Origin: UBA5941 sp021824385
Lineage (GTDB): Bacteria; Patescibacteriota; Microgenomatia; UBA8517
DNA: 27,904 bases
Direction: 5' to 3'
Assembly (NCBI GenBank): GCA_027347685.1
Contig: DAIEQM010000042.1
Location: 1 to 27,904 of the forward strand
Shown: piece after piece, positions 5,652 through 13,275 of the stretch
Layout of the letters: every line of letters begins with the position of its first letter
How positions within the stretch are numbered: the first letter of the stretch is position 1
The notes under the pieces: model-generated
Databases searched by the model: none
Seen by the model: only the letters and a program-made list of their open reading frames with translations
Told to the model about the DNA's origin: nothing
Translations under genes and position numbers: made by a program

Positions 5652-6533
5652 TTACATGCATGAGAGGGCTGTGCGAAGGTTTATTAGGTTTTCACCCTGA
5701 ACGGAAAAATAATTGGTACCCCGATCAATCTCCTCAGGAGTGAGTCCTTCAAGTGGATTGAATACCAGTGTTTTGGCATGTGTTTCGTTTGCAATTGTTT
5801 GTGCCAATCGAGGACTGACTAAGGACTCAAAAAAAATATACGAAATGTTTTTCTCGCGAACAAGGTTTGTTATCTCAGTTAATTTTTGTGGCGTCGGCTC
5901 TTCATCGGGGGAAAGACCTGCGATTGCAATTTGGTTGAATCCATATTGGTGAGCTATGTACCCAAATGCTGCATGAGACGTCACGATATCGTGTTTTGTG
6001 CAGCGAGAAAGGCCTTTTTTGAATGCTTCATCCAATTGAGAAAGCTTTAACAACAAGTTCATTTTGTTTGTTTCAAAATAGGATGCATTTTCTGGTGAAA
6101 CCTCGATAAGGGCTTCCGTAATTTTTGTGACAATTTGTTTGGATAATACTGGGCTCAGCCACACATGGGGGTCGTTATTTTCAATGGGTAAAGCAGTCGC
6201 GATTTGCAGCACATTATTCGCTACGACTTTTCCCTGCCAACTTTCAAAAATAGGTCCAATACTTATTAACAAAGTGCTTTTTGCGATATTGGTAAGATCA
6301 GTGGTAGTCGGTTCATAATCATGTGGTTCTGCACCCGATGGAGTAATGTTTGTAACACTAATGCGCTCCCCACCAATTTGTTCTGCAAAATATGCGAGTG
6401 GGTAAAATGAAGCCACGACAGGAATCTTTTGTGAAGAAAGCGTGGTTTGAGGCAGATTGCTCCTTGTTTTAAAATATAGTGCGGTGATTGTGAGCACAAC
6501 GACAGCAATGATAATGATAACGGTTTTTTTCAT
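5652..6533 (-). CDS. znuA: Zn/Mn ABC transporter substrate-binding protein
   Basis: The 293-aa protein of the cluster A-I metal-binding protein family has VVASFYPLAYFAEQIGGERI (residues 39-58) and metal-ligand histidines at H71 (AEPHDYEP), H123 (DPHVWLSP) and H187 (TSHAAFGY). The late segment NPLEGLTPEEID supplies an acidic fourth ligand. C178 and C292 could form the disulfide known in zinc members. The N-terminus (residues 3-20) is a hydrophobic helix without a lipobox cysteine, so it is probably held by an uncleaved anchor. The usual His-rich loop before the second ligand is absent. It is the first gene of the operon; TATACT (6542-6547, minus) lies 8 nt upstream of the ATG. Confidence 0.93.
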   Translation of the reverse strand: MKKTVIIIIAVVVLTITALYFKTRSNLPQTTLSSQKIPVVASFYPLAYFAEQIGGERISVTNITPSGAEPHDYEPTTTDLTNIAKSTLLISIGPIFESWQGKVVANNVLQIATALPIENNDPHVWLSPVLSKQIVTKITEALIEVSPENASYFETNKMNLLLKLSQLDEAFKKGLSRCTKHDIVTSHAAFGYIAHQYGFNQIAIAGLSPDEEPTPQKLTEITNLVREKNISYIFFESLVSPRLAQTIANETHAKTLVFNPLEGLTPEEIDRGTNYFSVQGENLINLRTALSCM

Positions 6534-6541
6534 ACTGCATT

Positions 6542-6547
6542 AGTATA
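6542..6547 (-). promoter_or_regulatory. -10 box of the znuACB operon
   Basis: TATACT on the minus strand, 8 nt before the znuA ATG. No evident -35 and no inverted repeat typical of a Zur box. Confidence 0.5.
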
Positions 6548-6586
6548 GCGAAAACATCACTGGTGGCGTTTATGACAATTTTTTGC

Positions 6587-6592
6587 TAAAAT
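6587..6592 (+). promoter_or_regulatory. -10 box of the NUDIX-like gene
   Basis: TAAAAT ends 7 nt before the ATG at 6600; leaderless arrangement. Confidence 0.5.
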
Positions 6593-6599
6593 AGCCTAT

Positions 6600-7082
6600 A
6601 TGAAAAATGATGCCGTAATGGTGGGTGCTGCTGTTGTATACAAAAGGGTAAAAGGAAAAGAACCACAATGGTTCATTGTAAAGTCTGACGAAGGCGGGGA
6701 ATGGGAGATTCCAAAAACTATTGTTCGCCGTGGAGAGTCTTCAGTCAGATCTGTTATTCGACTTACTCAAGAGCAGGCAAGTATGCGCACCAAAGTTTTA
6801 GAAGAGGTTGGACGAGCCTCGGGAGCTGGTCGCGTAAACGGTAAAGCGGTAAACCAAAAATATTTATATTATTTACTTCATTGCAAAGATACCGGGGAAA
6901 TTATGGCATTTCCAGACTTCAAGTGGGTTGACTATAAAGTTGCCGCAAAACTCCTTCCATTGAAGAGGGACCAAAACATGCTTAAAGACGCAAAAGAGAT
7001 TCTAAAAACTGTTGACGTAAAACGGGAGAAACTTCAAGACGAAATTGACGCTGAAGCTCTAGAGGCACAACAAGCAAAGTAA
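6600..7082 (+). CDS. NUDIX-fold protein with degenerate Nudix box
   Basis: The 160-aa protein has the NUDIX layout: strand VMVGAAVVYKRV, QWFIVKSDEGGEWEIPKTIV (where NUDIX enzymes have W-x-x-P-K-G), a Nudix-box position RRGESSVRSVIRLTQEQASM, then KYLYYLLHCKDTGEI and FKWVDYKVAAKLL. In the box the usual R-E-U-x-E-E-x-G-U reads R-L-T-Q-E-Q-A-S-M, so only one of the three acidic metal ligands remains and the glycine is missing. Hydrolysis of a nucleoside diphosphate derivative is therefore doubtful; a binding or regulatory role is possible. The C-terminus is a charged helix (about residues 125-160). It is divergent from znuA. tRNA-Ser(GGA) begins 10 nt after the stop. Confidence 0.8.
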   Translation: MKNDAVMVGAAVVYKRVKGKEPQWFIVKSDEGGEWEIPKTIVRRGESSVRSVIRLTQEQASMRTKVLEEVGRASGAGRVNGKAVNQKYLYYLLHCKDTGEIMAFPDFKWVDYKVAAKLLPLKRDQNMLKDAKEILKTVDVKREKLQDEIDAEALEAQQAK

Positions 7083-7092
7083 ACTCTTCTCT

Positions 7093-7177
7093 GGAGGTGT
7101 CGCCTAGTGGCTATGGCACACGCTTGGAAAGCGTGCAGGGCAACCTGTCGTGGGTTCTAGTCCCACCACCTCCGCCA
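7093..7177 (+). tRNA. tRNA-Ser(GGA) with encoded CCA
   Basis: Class II tRNA with acceptor GGAGGTG/CACCTCC, discriminator G and then CCA (7175-7177) encoded. Anticodon arm CACGC-TTGGAAA-GCGTG (anticodon GGA, reading UCC/UCU), variable arm GCAGGGCAACCTGTC, T-arm GTGGG-TTCTAGT-CCCAC. The four Ser tRNAs at 1.7-3.3 kb do not encode CCA. Confidence 0.95.
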
Positions 7178-7196
7178 ATACCTCAAAATTTTCTTT

Positions 7197-7271
7197 GCCC
7201 TTATAGCTCAACGGATAGAGTACCAGTTTCCGGAACTGAGGATGGAGGTTCAATTCCCCCTAAGGGCACCA
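7197..7271 (+). tRNA. tRNA-Arg(CCG) with encoded CCA
   Basis: Acceptor GCCCTTA/TAAGGGC, discriminator A and CCA at 7269-7271. D-arm GCTCAACGGATAGAGT, anticodon arm CCAGT-TTCCGGA-ACTGA (anticodon CCG, reading CGG; the outermost stem pair is a C-A mismatch) and T-arm GGGGG-class stem around TTCAATTC. It follows tRNA-Ser(GGA) by 19 nt, probably in one transcript. Confidence 0.93.
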
Positions 7272-7275
7272 AGGG

Positions 7276-8151
7276 TTAGTTAAGAGACAGTGGATTTATA
7301 AGGAAAACGACTACGGTGAGCAAGAAACTCACATACAGCGAATACTCACCAATGATTTTTTGCATCCATCGATTTTCTCTCCATTTTGGTTGAAACAGCA
7401 GCACACAAAAAAACGCTCGGCAGACAATATCTACAAAGAAATTGGGTTTAGAATAAAAAAACACAAGACTACCAGAGAGAAAAAATATACAGATAAATAG
7501 TGTTGTTCTGGCACCCAAAACAGCAGGAGTTGTCGTGATACCTTGTTTTTTGTCTGCTTTCATATCAAACGTTGCGAGCACCAGATGATACCAAGCGGTA
7601 ATGACAAAAATAAAAATCAAGTTAACGGGAATGTTCTTCAGAAGTGCGGTGATGTCTCCTCGATAGGTAACATACCCCAACAAATACATCAGTCCTCCGT
7701 ACAAAGAACCACCCGTTATGAAGTCAATAAACGGTATTCCCTTAAAGCGAATTGGTGGAGCTGAATACCAAAACAAATCGGCACTGAGTACGAGATAAAC
7801 AATAAAAGGAATAATTCCAAAGAAACTGAAACAAAATCCACAGAGTGCGAAGCAAATAAAAGAATTTTTTAATAAAGAGCTTCTTTCTTGTTGGGTATGC
7901 ACTTTCCCAAACACCCCACCCTTCCGTTTATTTTCATGATCTGACAGGTCGTCATAATAATCATTTACTGCATACACAAAATAGGAGTAGGGAATCATAA
8001 TTATAAAAAGGGGAACAATAAACTGAAGACTGAGTATTGTCGTAAAATTTCCAGAAGCAACAACTCCAAACACAAAGAAGAGAAAATGAACAAGCCAGTA
8101 CAGTGGTCGACTCGTTCGAACAAATGACGTTAGTTCGTTCATTTTTTTCAT
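7276..8151 (-). CDS. UbiA-family prenyltransferase
   Basis: The 291-aa membrane protein has about eight helices and the two aspartate motifs of UbiA enzymes: NDYYDDLSD (residues 63-71) after the second helix, and DMKADKKQG around residues 195-203 following LVLATF. These bind Mg-prenyl diphosphate for transfer to an acceptor ring or sugar (quinones, heme O, decaprenyl-phosphoribose and others). The acceptor cannot be told from sequence, and no quinone pathway genes are nearby. The start is set at the ATG at 8151: TATAAT (8159-8164, minus) ends 7 nt before it and overlaps the other in-frame ATG at 8160. It is convergent with tRNA-Arg(CCG), 4 nt apart. Confidence 0.9.
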   Translation of the reverse strand: MKKMNELTSFVRTSRPLYWLVHFLFFVFGVVASGNFTTILSLQFIVPLFIIMIPYSYFVYAVNDYYDDLSDHENKRKGGVFGKVHTQQERSSLLKNSFICFALCGFCFSFFGIIPFIVYLVLSADLFWYSAPPIRFKGIPFIDFITGGSLYGGLMYLLGYVTYRGDITALLKNIPVNLIFIFVITAWYHLVLATFDMKADKKQGITTTPAVLGARTTLFICIFFLSGSLVFFYSKPNFFVDIVCRAFFCVLLFQPKWRENRWMQKIIGEYSLYVSFLLTVVVFLINPLSLN

Positions 8152-8158
8152 AATCTGC

Positions 8159-8164
8159 ATTATA
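8159..8164 (-). promoter_or_regulatory. -10 box of the UbiA-family gene
   Basis: Perfect TATAAT on the minus strand, ending 7 nt before the ATG at 8151. It covers the alternative ATG at 8160, which argues against that start. Confidence 0.6.
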
Positions 8165-8244
8165 CGACAATCAATTTGACTCGATCTTTTAAACTCATTA
8201 CACTTGTCACTCTTGTATTCTTTGTTTTATAAAGCGAGGTTTTT

Positions 8245-8754
8245 GTGATTCACAACGCCAATCCTGCAATTGTGGTCGTACATGCAGTTATAAACACATT
8301 TACTTTAAAGCTTTACAAACCAATAGCGAATGGTTTTTCAGCTCGCGAGCCACTTCTCAAGAAGAAGGATGTTGTATCCGGGGTTTTGGAATACCAATCG
8401 AGTAGTAATGTCGTTGTTCTACCGGTTTCACCGCAACTTTTGGAACATGGGTATGTCCCCGTGAACGCCATTAGTCGGCAAAAAGACGTCGACCATTGGA
8501 GCTTAATTATTCACTTTCGTGAGAAATTCCGGGAAGCCAGTTCGCAGAGGCTCCGAAACGCTGCAAACCTTATGGATCAACTCTTGATCGAGTATTCATT
8601 TGTGGTGGCAAGTTTTGACAACATGGAAAACAATACGAAAGGACTTTTTTTGATTTCCCCTAAATTTAGAGGGGAGGAGGCTGCACCCCAATCATGTACA
8701 TATCCGGTGCTTCGAATGACCGGAATTGGAGTTTTTGAGGAAGTGCAGACATGA
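8245..8754 (+). CDS. hypothetical protein upstream of dnaG
   Basis: A 169-aa soluble protein with no signal peptide or membrane segment. It begins at a GTG with GCGAGG 5 nt upstream; TATAAA at about 8228 could be its -10. Visible segments are a beta-rich first half (AIVVVHAVINTFTLKLYKPI, NVVVLPVSPQLLEHGYVPV), a helical middle (FREKFREASSQRLRNAANLM) and a final strand region (YPVLRMTGIGVFEE). I do not recognise a family or catalytic motif. The gene is followed by a strong terminator before dnaG, so it is a separate transcription unit. The GTG start is moderately supported. Confidence 0.75.
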   Translation: MIHNANPAIVVVHAVINTFTLKLYKPIANGFSAREPLLKKKDVVSGVLEYQSSSNVVVLPVSPQLLEHGYVPVNAISRQKDVDHWSLIIHFREKFREASSQRLRNAANLMDQLLIEYSFVVASFDNMENNTKGLFLISPKFRGEEAAPQSCTYPVLRMTGIGVFEEVQT

Positions 8755-8768
8755 TTTTTCCAAACACG

Positions 8769-8793
8769 GGCCAGCGCTTTCGCTGGCCTTTTT
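8769..8793 (+). terminator. Rho-independent terminator
   Basis: GGCCAGCG-CTTT-CGCTGGCC (8-bp GC-rich stem) followed by TTTTT, 14 nt after the stop of the gene at 8245. Confidence 0.92.
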
Positions 8794-8804
8794 GTATTTC
8801 AAGG

Positions 8805-8810
8805 TATAAT
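8805..8810 (+). promoter_or_regulatory. -10 box of dnaG
   Basis: Perfect TATAAT ending 6 nt before the ATG at 8817, so the dnaG mRNA should start at or next to its start codon. Confidence 0.65.
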
Positions 8811-8816
8811 CGCACT

Positions 8817-10604
8817 ATGAATGACCAAGTACGCGAAGTAAAAGAGAAAACAGATATTGTTGCTCTCATTGGTGAGCATGTAACACTTAAAAAAGCAGGC
8901 CGGCATTGGAAAGGCTTGTGCCCGTTTCATAATGAAAAAACTCCCTCGTTTACCGTTTCACCTGAACTTCAACTCTATAAATGTTTTGGTTGCGGGAAGT
9001 CGGGAGACGTATTTACTTTTTTGGAAGAGTACGAAGGTCTTGAATTCCCTGATGCATTAAAAGTCTTGGCACAAAAGGCAGGTGTTGAACTCATACAAAC
9101 AAAAGGTGTTGAGGGCGGAAAAAAGGAAATTCTCTACGAAGTAAACGATTTAGCCGCAAAGTTTTACCATTACGTGCTTATGAATCTTGCCAGTGGGAAA
9201 GATTCACTGACGTATTTTATTGATAAACGAGGTCTTACCAAAGACACCATCGAAGCATTCTTGTTGGGAGCGGCACCCGAATCACCCCATGCATTGTTTG
9301 ATTTTTTGGCTCGTAAAAAAAACATTTCACCTGAAACCCTTGTTGAAGCTGGTCTCGTGTTCAAAACTGATAGAGGGGACTACATTGATCGCTTTCGCGG
9401 ACGCGCAATTTTCCCAATTCAAAATGCCCGAGGCGCAACCATTGCGCTCGCAGGTCGCATTCTCCCCGGGCCGATGGAGAAGAAGCTTGCTAAATATATC
9501 AACTCTCCAGAAACGCCCATTTACCATAAAAGTGAATCGCTTTTTGGACTTCCGCAATCAAGAGCTGAAATTAAGCGGACAAAAGCTGCCGTTGTTGTCG
9601 AGGGAGAGGTAGACATGATTTCATCGTGGCAGCACGGCGTTAAAAATGTAGTTGCCATTAAAGGATCTGCATTCACTGATTCACATGCGAGAGTATTAAG
9701 TCGACTAGCGACGAGTGTGATTCTTGCGCTTGATGCCGACTTTGCTGGCGGAAACGCCGCCATGAAAGGAATCTCAGAAGCACAAAAATTCGGGCTTGAG
9801 GTAAAAGTTGCAAATCTTGGGGAATATAAAGATCCTGACGAATTTGCTAGGGCCGATGAGCTGGGGTATCAAAAAGCACTCAGTACTTCAGTAAATGTGT
9901 GGGACTTTTTGGTTGAACTTATGTTTTCGCGTTACTCAATTGATACGGCACAAGGGAAGCTTGAGCTCTCACGTGCGCTCATTCCATATTTGTCTCATAT
10001 CGAGGACCCCATTTTACAGGCTCATTATGTACGGCTTGTTGCTGGAAGACTTTCTGTACCTGAATCAGCGGTTATGAGCTCATTAAAAAGTGTTAAGCAG
10101 GAAATTCCGGTCGTTGAAATTTCGGCCCCAAAACAAGACCCTGAGGTAAAAGATACTTCACGAAGGGCCAAAATAGAGGAGCGACTACTTCTTCTTGTTG
10201 CCCTTGATGATGCACACTCGCTTCCAAAAATCTCAGAATCGGTCTTTTTAAGCTCAAAGGGAAAACGATTATTTGCTTCTCTTACTCGCTTTTCAAAGGA
10301 GCACCCAACTGATTTTCAATTTAAAAACTTTGTCAGTTCCCTTCCTCCAGAGCTTTCCTTTGGCTTTGTTGATAGTTTTTTGGAAGATGATGATTCTGAA
10401 CGCAAAGTTGATGGTAAAGAAATAGGCATGCTTCTTCGTGAGCTTACTGAAATGTCGATAAAGGAGGAGATAAAAGCACTTTCAGTGAAAATTAAGTCGC
10501 TTGACATGACCCACAATGAGACCGAAATTTCGGCATTACAAGCAAAAATTGGGGAATTGACAAAACTACTTGCACAAAACCAGCAGGGGGATTATACTGC
10601 TTGA
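8817..10604 (+). CDS. dnaG: DNA primase DnaG
   Basis: The 595-aa protein has the DnaG domain order. The N-terminal CHC2 zinc domain has C35, H38, C56 and C59 (CPFHNEKTPSF, then YKCFGCGKSGD). The RNA polymerase core is around residues 120-380, with the TOPRIM elements VVVEGEVDMIS and LALDADFAGG. The C-terminal helical part (about residues 455-595) is presumably the helicase-interacting region. It synthesises RNA primers for the replication fork. An in-frame ATG at 8751 is rejected because it would place the terminator and promoter inside the coding region; TATAAT 6 nt upstream supports 8817. rpoD follows after 30 nt, the classical macromolecular-synthesis pairing, without rpsU upstream. Confidence 0.97.
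   Translation: MNDQVREVKEKTDIVALIGEHVTLKKAGRHWKGLCPFHNEKTPSFTVSPELQLYKCFGCGKSGDVFTFLEEYEGLEFPDALKVLAQKAGVELIQTKGVEGGKKEILYEVNDLAAKFYHYVLMNLASGKDSLTYFIDKRGLTKDTIEAFLLGAAPESPHALFDFLARKKNISPETLVEAGLVFKTDRGDYIDRFRGRAIFPIQNARGATIALAGRILPGPMEKKLAKYINSPETPIYHKSESLFGLPQSRAEIKRTKAAVVVEGEVDMISSWQHGVKNVVAIKGSAFTDSHARVLSRLATSVILALDADFAGGNAAMKGISEAQKFGLEVKVANLGEYKDPDEFARADELGYQKALSTSVNVWDFLVELMFSRYSIDTAQGKLELSRALIPYLSHIEDPILQAHYVRLVAGRLSVPESAVMSSLKSVKQEIPVVEISAPKQDPEVKDTSRRAKIEERLLLLVALDDAHSLPKISESVFLSSKGKRLFASLTRFSKEHPTDFQFKNFVSSLPPELSFGFVDSFLEDDDSERKVDGKEIGMLLRELTEMSIKEEIKALSVKIKSLDMTHNETEISALQAKIGELTKLLAQNQQGDYTA
10570..10598 (+). promoter_or_regulatory. putative internal promoter for rpoD
   Basis: TTGCAC (10570-10575), a 17-nt spacer, then TATACT (10593-10598) inside the 3' end of dnaG. 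This predicts a start around 10605 and a leader of about 30 nt. A GACAG/CTGTC inverted repeat (about 10603-10624) lies in that leader. Confidence 0.45.
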
Positions 10605-10634
10605 CAGACGGCTGTAACGCTGTCTCCTTTATTT

Positions 10635-11723
10635 ATGGCTAAACCCAACTTACGAAAACCTGTCGAAGATCTCTTCAAAAAAGGTAAATCCCAAGGCTTC
10701 ATTACCCAAGACGATATCTTGGAAGTGTTTCCCGATGCTGAAAAACGGCTTGAAGAACTCGACGAATTTTATGGACTCCTCCTTTCAGACAGCATAGACG
10801 TGTTTGAAAGTGTTTCGACCGATGAAGAATTTGGTGGAAAAGCGCAAATGACGCTCGACCAAGAAATTGAAATCCTCACCAAGCTTGAGGGAACTGAATC
10901 AACTGATCCAGTTCGTCAATACTTGCGTGAAATTGGAAAATACCCGCTTCTCCAAGCTGAAGAAGAAGTTGAATTTGCCAAGCAATATGAAAAAGGGAGC
11001 AAAAAGGCAAAAGATAAACTCATTGAAAGCAATTTACGCCTGGTTGTTTCAATTGCCAAAAAATATATTGGCCGTGGGCTTTCACTTCTCGATCTTATTC
11101 AAGAAGGAAACCAAGGATTAATTCGAGCTGTTGAAAAGTACGATTGGCGTCGTGGTTATAAATTCTCAACCTATGCAACATGGTGGATTCGCCAAGCAAT
11201 TACCCGTGCAATTGCCGACCAAGCACGCACGATTCGTATCCCTGTTCACATGGTGGAAACTATTAATAAGCTCTATCGAACGAGCCAGCGCCTTATGCAA
11301 GAGCTCGGCCGCGAGCCAACACCTGAGGAAATTGGAAAAGAATTGGAGCTCTCTGGAGACAGAGTCCGAGAAATCTTCAAAATTTCTCAAGAAACAACCT
11401 CTTTGGACACCAAAGTAGGGGAAGATGAAGATAGTACCCTTGGTGACTTTATTGCTGATGAAACACAACTTTCGCCAGTGGACCAAGCAAGTAAGCAATT
11501 ACTGAAAGATCACCTTGAGGAAGTGCTTTCAACACTCACTGAGCGGGAAGCAAAAGTGTTGTCACTCAGATTTGGACTTGATGGTGGACAGGCGCGAACC
11601 TTGGAAGAAGTAGGAAAAGTATTTGGAGTCACTCGAGAGCGCATTCGCCAAATTGAGGCAAAGGCTTTGAGAAAGCTCAGGCACCCTTCACGCCGCAAGA
11701 AACTTCAAGATTATCTCGACTAA
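10635..11723 (+). CDS. rpoD: RNA polymerase primary sigma factor RpoD
   Basis: The 362-aa primary sigma-70 factor. A short N-terminal region (about residues 1-75) resembles a reduced region 1.1. Region 1.2 is DPVRQYLREIGKYPLL. Region 2 includes NLRLVVSIAKKYIGRGLSLL, DLIQEGNQGLIRAVEKYDWR and the -10-recognition helix YKFSTYATWWIRQAITRAI. Region 3 begins RTIRIPVHMVETINKL. Region 4.2 holds the helix-turn-helix TLEEVGKVFGVTRERIRQIE. The invariant aromatic residues of region 2.3 (Y, F, Y, W, W) are present, consistent with TATAAT-type boxes seen throughout the window. It lacks the large non-conserved insertion of E. coli RpoD. It lies directly downstream of dnaG. Confidence 0.97.
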   Translation: MAKPNLRKPVEDLFKKGKSQGFITQDDILEVFPDAEKRLEELDEFYGLLLSDSIDVFESVSTDEEFGGKAQMTLDQEIEILTKLEGTESTDPVRQYLREIGKYPLLQAEEEVEFAKQYEKGSKKAKDKLIESNLRLVVSIAKKYIGRGLSLLDLIQEGNQGLIRAVEKYDWRRGYKFSTYATWWIRQAITRAIADQARTIRIPVHMVETINKLYRTSQRLMQELGREPTPEEIGKELELSGDRVREIFKISQETTSLDTKVGEDEDSTLGDFIADETQLSPVDQASKQLLKDHLEEVLSTLTEREAKVLSLRFGLDGGQARTLEEVGKVFGVTRERIRQIEAKALRKLRHPSRRKKLQDYLD

Positions 11724-11730
11724 AAGGAGT

Positions 11731-11748
11731 AAACAGCTTCGCTTGTTT
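11731..11748. terminator. weak hairpin between convergent rpoD and the DUF5698 gene
   Basis: AAACAGC-TTC-GC-T-TGTTT can fold with one bulge between the two stop codons and could end transcription from both sides. The T-run is only three long. Confidence 0.4.
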
Positions 11749-11756
11749 CAATCAAT

Positions 11757-12098
11757 TTAAGAAGTTGCTTCTATGAAAAACTTTGCAGTTTTTGTGCTCA
11801 AAATCTGTTTTTTTAACCTTTTTGCTTTACGTAAAATTTTGTCATAGGTAAAATTTTCGATATCGAGCACGGTTCCACTGCAACTGCCGATCGTGTAGGC
11901 AATAAAGCCGGGAATATTGTTGGTCACATCTTTGGCAAGCTGCCAAATAATGAAGAAAGCAATGAAGTTTTCGATGAACACCACGCCCGCCGCAGCCTTG
12001 TTTTTCTTACGAGAAATAAGGGCGGTACGCTGAGTTATGAGAAACATTTCGATGAATCCCACAAATAAATAGCTTGAAAGTGATAATAGGTGTTGCAT
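11757..12098 (-). CDS. DUF5698 (UPF0316 N-terminal-type) membrane protein
   Basis: The 113-aa protein has three hydrophobic helices (about residues 5-25, 37-58, 63-80). The pattern is that of the UPF0316/DUF5698 membrane unit: FVGFIEMFLITQRTALISRK, then AGVVFIENFIAFFIIWQLAK, then IPGFIAYTIGSCSGTVLDIE. In UPF0316 proteins a cytoplasmic DUF2179 domain usually follows; here there is only a basic tail (about residues 84-113, with KILRKAKRLKKQIL). Function is unknown; related proteins are linked loosely to ligand sensing or transport. Its ATG lies 73 nt downstream of a putative transcript start, with a hairpin just before it. It is convergent with rpoD and downstream of galE. Confidence 0.8.
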   Translation of the reverse strand: MQHLLSLSSYLFVGFIEMFLITQRTALISRKKNKAAAGVVFIENFIAFFIIWQLAKDVTNNIPGFIAYTIGSCSGTVLDIENFTYDKILRKAKRLKKQILSTKTAKFFIEATS

Positions 12099-12110
12099 AT
12101 TGTTTGTTTT

Positions 12111-12135
12111 CCACGCACGAAACGCCCCGTTGTGG
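12111..12135 (-). promoter_or_regulatory. leader hairpin before the DUF5698 gene
   Basis: The minus-strand RNA can fold CCAC-AACG-GGG-CGTT-TCGTGC-GTGG, nested and ending 12 nt before the ATG at 12098. It could control access to the start codon. Confidence 0.35.
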
Positions 12136-12177
12136 AGGTTCGGCTTCTAAATTGGCCATAAAGTTTTCCATAAAAGT

Positions 12178-12183
12178 ATTATG
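12178..12183 (-). promoter_or_regulatory. -10 box in the galE-DUF5698 gap
   Basis: CATAAT on the minus strand ends 6 nt before an ATG at 12171, the same spacing used by leaderless genes in this window. The frame from that ATG (54 codons, to 12007) overlaps the DUF5698 start out of frame. Confidence 0.4.
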
Positions 12184-12185
12184 AA

Positions 12186-12206
12186 AAGCACGTGAGATTT
12201 GTGCTT
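12186..12206 (-). terminator. possible galE terminator
   Basis: On the minus strand AAGCAC-AAATCTCAC-GTGCTT is followed by TT, 53 nt after the galE stop. The stem is only 6 bp, so moderate strength at best. Confidence 0.4.
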
Positions 12207-12259
12207 GATAGGGCAATTTTAGCAAAAAAGGGGCATTTTGGCAACTTTTTTATGAGTTT

Positions 12260-13267
12260 TTAATATCCGGAGGGGTTTTCTGACTGCCAGTGCCATGAGT
12301 CTTTGCACATATCTTCAATCGTTCGTGTCGCACTCCAGCCAAGCTCTTTTTGGGCTTTTGAACTGTCTGCATAGCACTCGGGAATATCTCCAGCTCGACG
12401 GTCAACAATTTGATAGGGGATTTCCGTTCCAGTGGCATTTTCAAACGCTTTTACGAGCTCTAAAACACTTACTCCTTTTCCAGTCCCTAAGTTAAATATA
12501 TGTACGCCTGTTTGGTCGTTCATTTTGTTGAGCGCTGCAACATGTCCCGTTGCAAGATCTACTACATGAATGTAGTCACGCACGCCGGTTCCGTCAGGTG
12601 TTGGCCAGTCGCCTCCAAAAATAGAAAGTTTTGGGAGCTTGCCCACGGCCACTTGAGAGATATACGGCATGAGGTTATTGGGTGTGCCTTTCGGATCCTC
12701 ACCAATTCTGCCACTTTCATGTGCACCGACGGGGTTAAAGTATCGAAGAAGCGTAATGGAAAGAGAATTGTCCGCCGCATACACGTCTTTCAAAATCTCT
12801 TCCAACATGAGCTTTGTCCTACCATATGGGTTTGTTGCGTGAAGCGGGAAGTCTTCAGTAATGGGGACACTCTTTGGCTCCCCATACACCGTTGCGGATG
12901 AGCTAAAAACAAGCTGTTTTACACTAAATTCATTCATCAATTCCAAGAGGTTGATGGTTGAAAGAAGATTATTGTGGTAATAGAGGAGGGGAACTTTCAC
13001 TGATTCACCAACAGCTTTGAGCCCGGCAAAGTGAATTACTGCATCTGGTTTTTCATTCTCAAAGACATTTCTCAATGCTTCTTTGTCGAGGAGATCAAGT
13101 TTATAGAACTGAAGTGATTTTCCGGTGATTTCTTGTACACGTTTTAATGATTCCTCTTTGCTGTTCACCAAATTGTCGACGACTACAACTTCATATCCAG
13201 CGTTTAGGAGTTCAACACACGTGTGTGAACCAATATAGCCCGCGCCTCCAGTAACAAGTACCTTCAT
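12260..13267 (-). CDS. galE: UDP-glucose 4-epimerase
   Basis: The 335-aa extended short-chain dehydrogenase has the Rossmann NAD loop TGGAGYIG (residues 6-13), VVDNLVNS, the catalytic SSSATVYG (122-129) and Y148-x-x-x-K152 (NPYGRTK). GalE-specific sequences are LRYFNPVGAHESGRIGEDP and DGTGVRDYIHVVDLA. Length and motifs are those of GalE, which interconverts UDP-glucose and UDP-galactose (or the N-acetyl forms) for surface polysaccharides. The ATG at 13267 has TACAAT 8 nt upstream (13276-13281, minus). No other sugar-nucleotide genes are adjacent. N-acetyl specificity cannot be excluded. Confidence 0.96.
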   Translation of the reverse strand: MKVLVTGGAGYIGSHTCVELLNAGYEVVVVDNLVNSKEESLKRVQEITGKSLQFYKLDLLDKEALRNVFENEKPDAVIHFAGLKAVGESVKVPLLYYHNNLLSTINLLELMNEFSVKQLVFSSSATVYGEPKSVPITEDFPLHATNPYGRTKLMLEEILKDVYAADNSLSITLLRYFNPVGAHESGRIGEDPKGTPNNLMPYISQVAVGKLPKLSIFGGDWPTPDGTGVRDYIHVVDLATGHVAALNKMNDQTGVHIFNLGTGKGVSVLELVKAFENATGTEIPYQIVDRRAGDIPECYADSSKAQKELGWSATRTIEDMCKDSWHWQSENPSGY

Positions 13268-13275
13268 TTGAAATC

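Noticed and set aside
7097..7279. 60-aa plus-strand frame
   Set aside because: It runs through tRNA-Ser(GGA) and tRNA-Arg(CCG).
8751..8816. Longer dnaG start at ATG 8751 (22 extra codons)
   Set aside because: It would include a strong terminator (8769-8793) and the TATAAT promoter (8805-8810). The CHC2 domain start also fits ATG 8817.
12500..12901. 133-aa plus-strand frame inside galE
   Set aside because: Shadow of galE, whose motifs are complete on the other strand.
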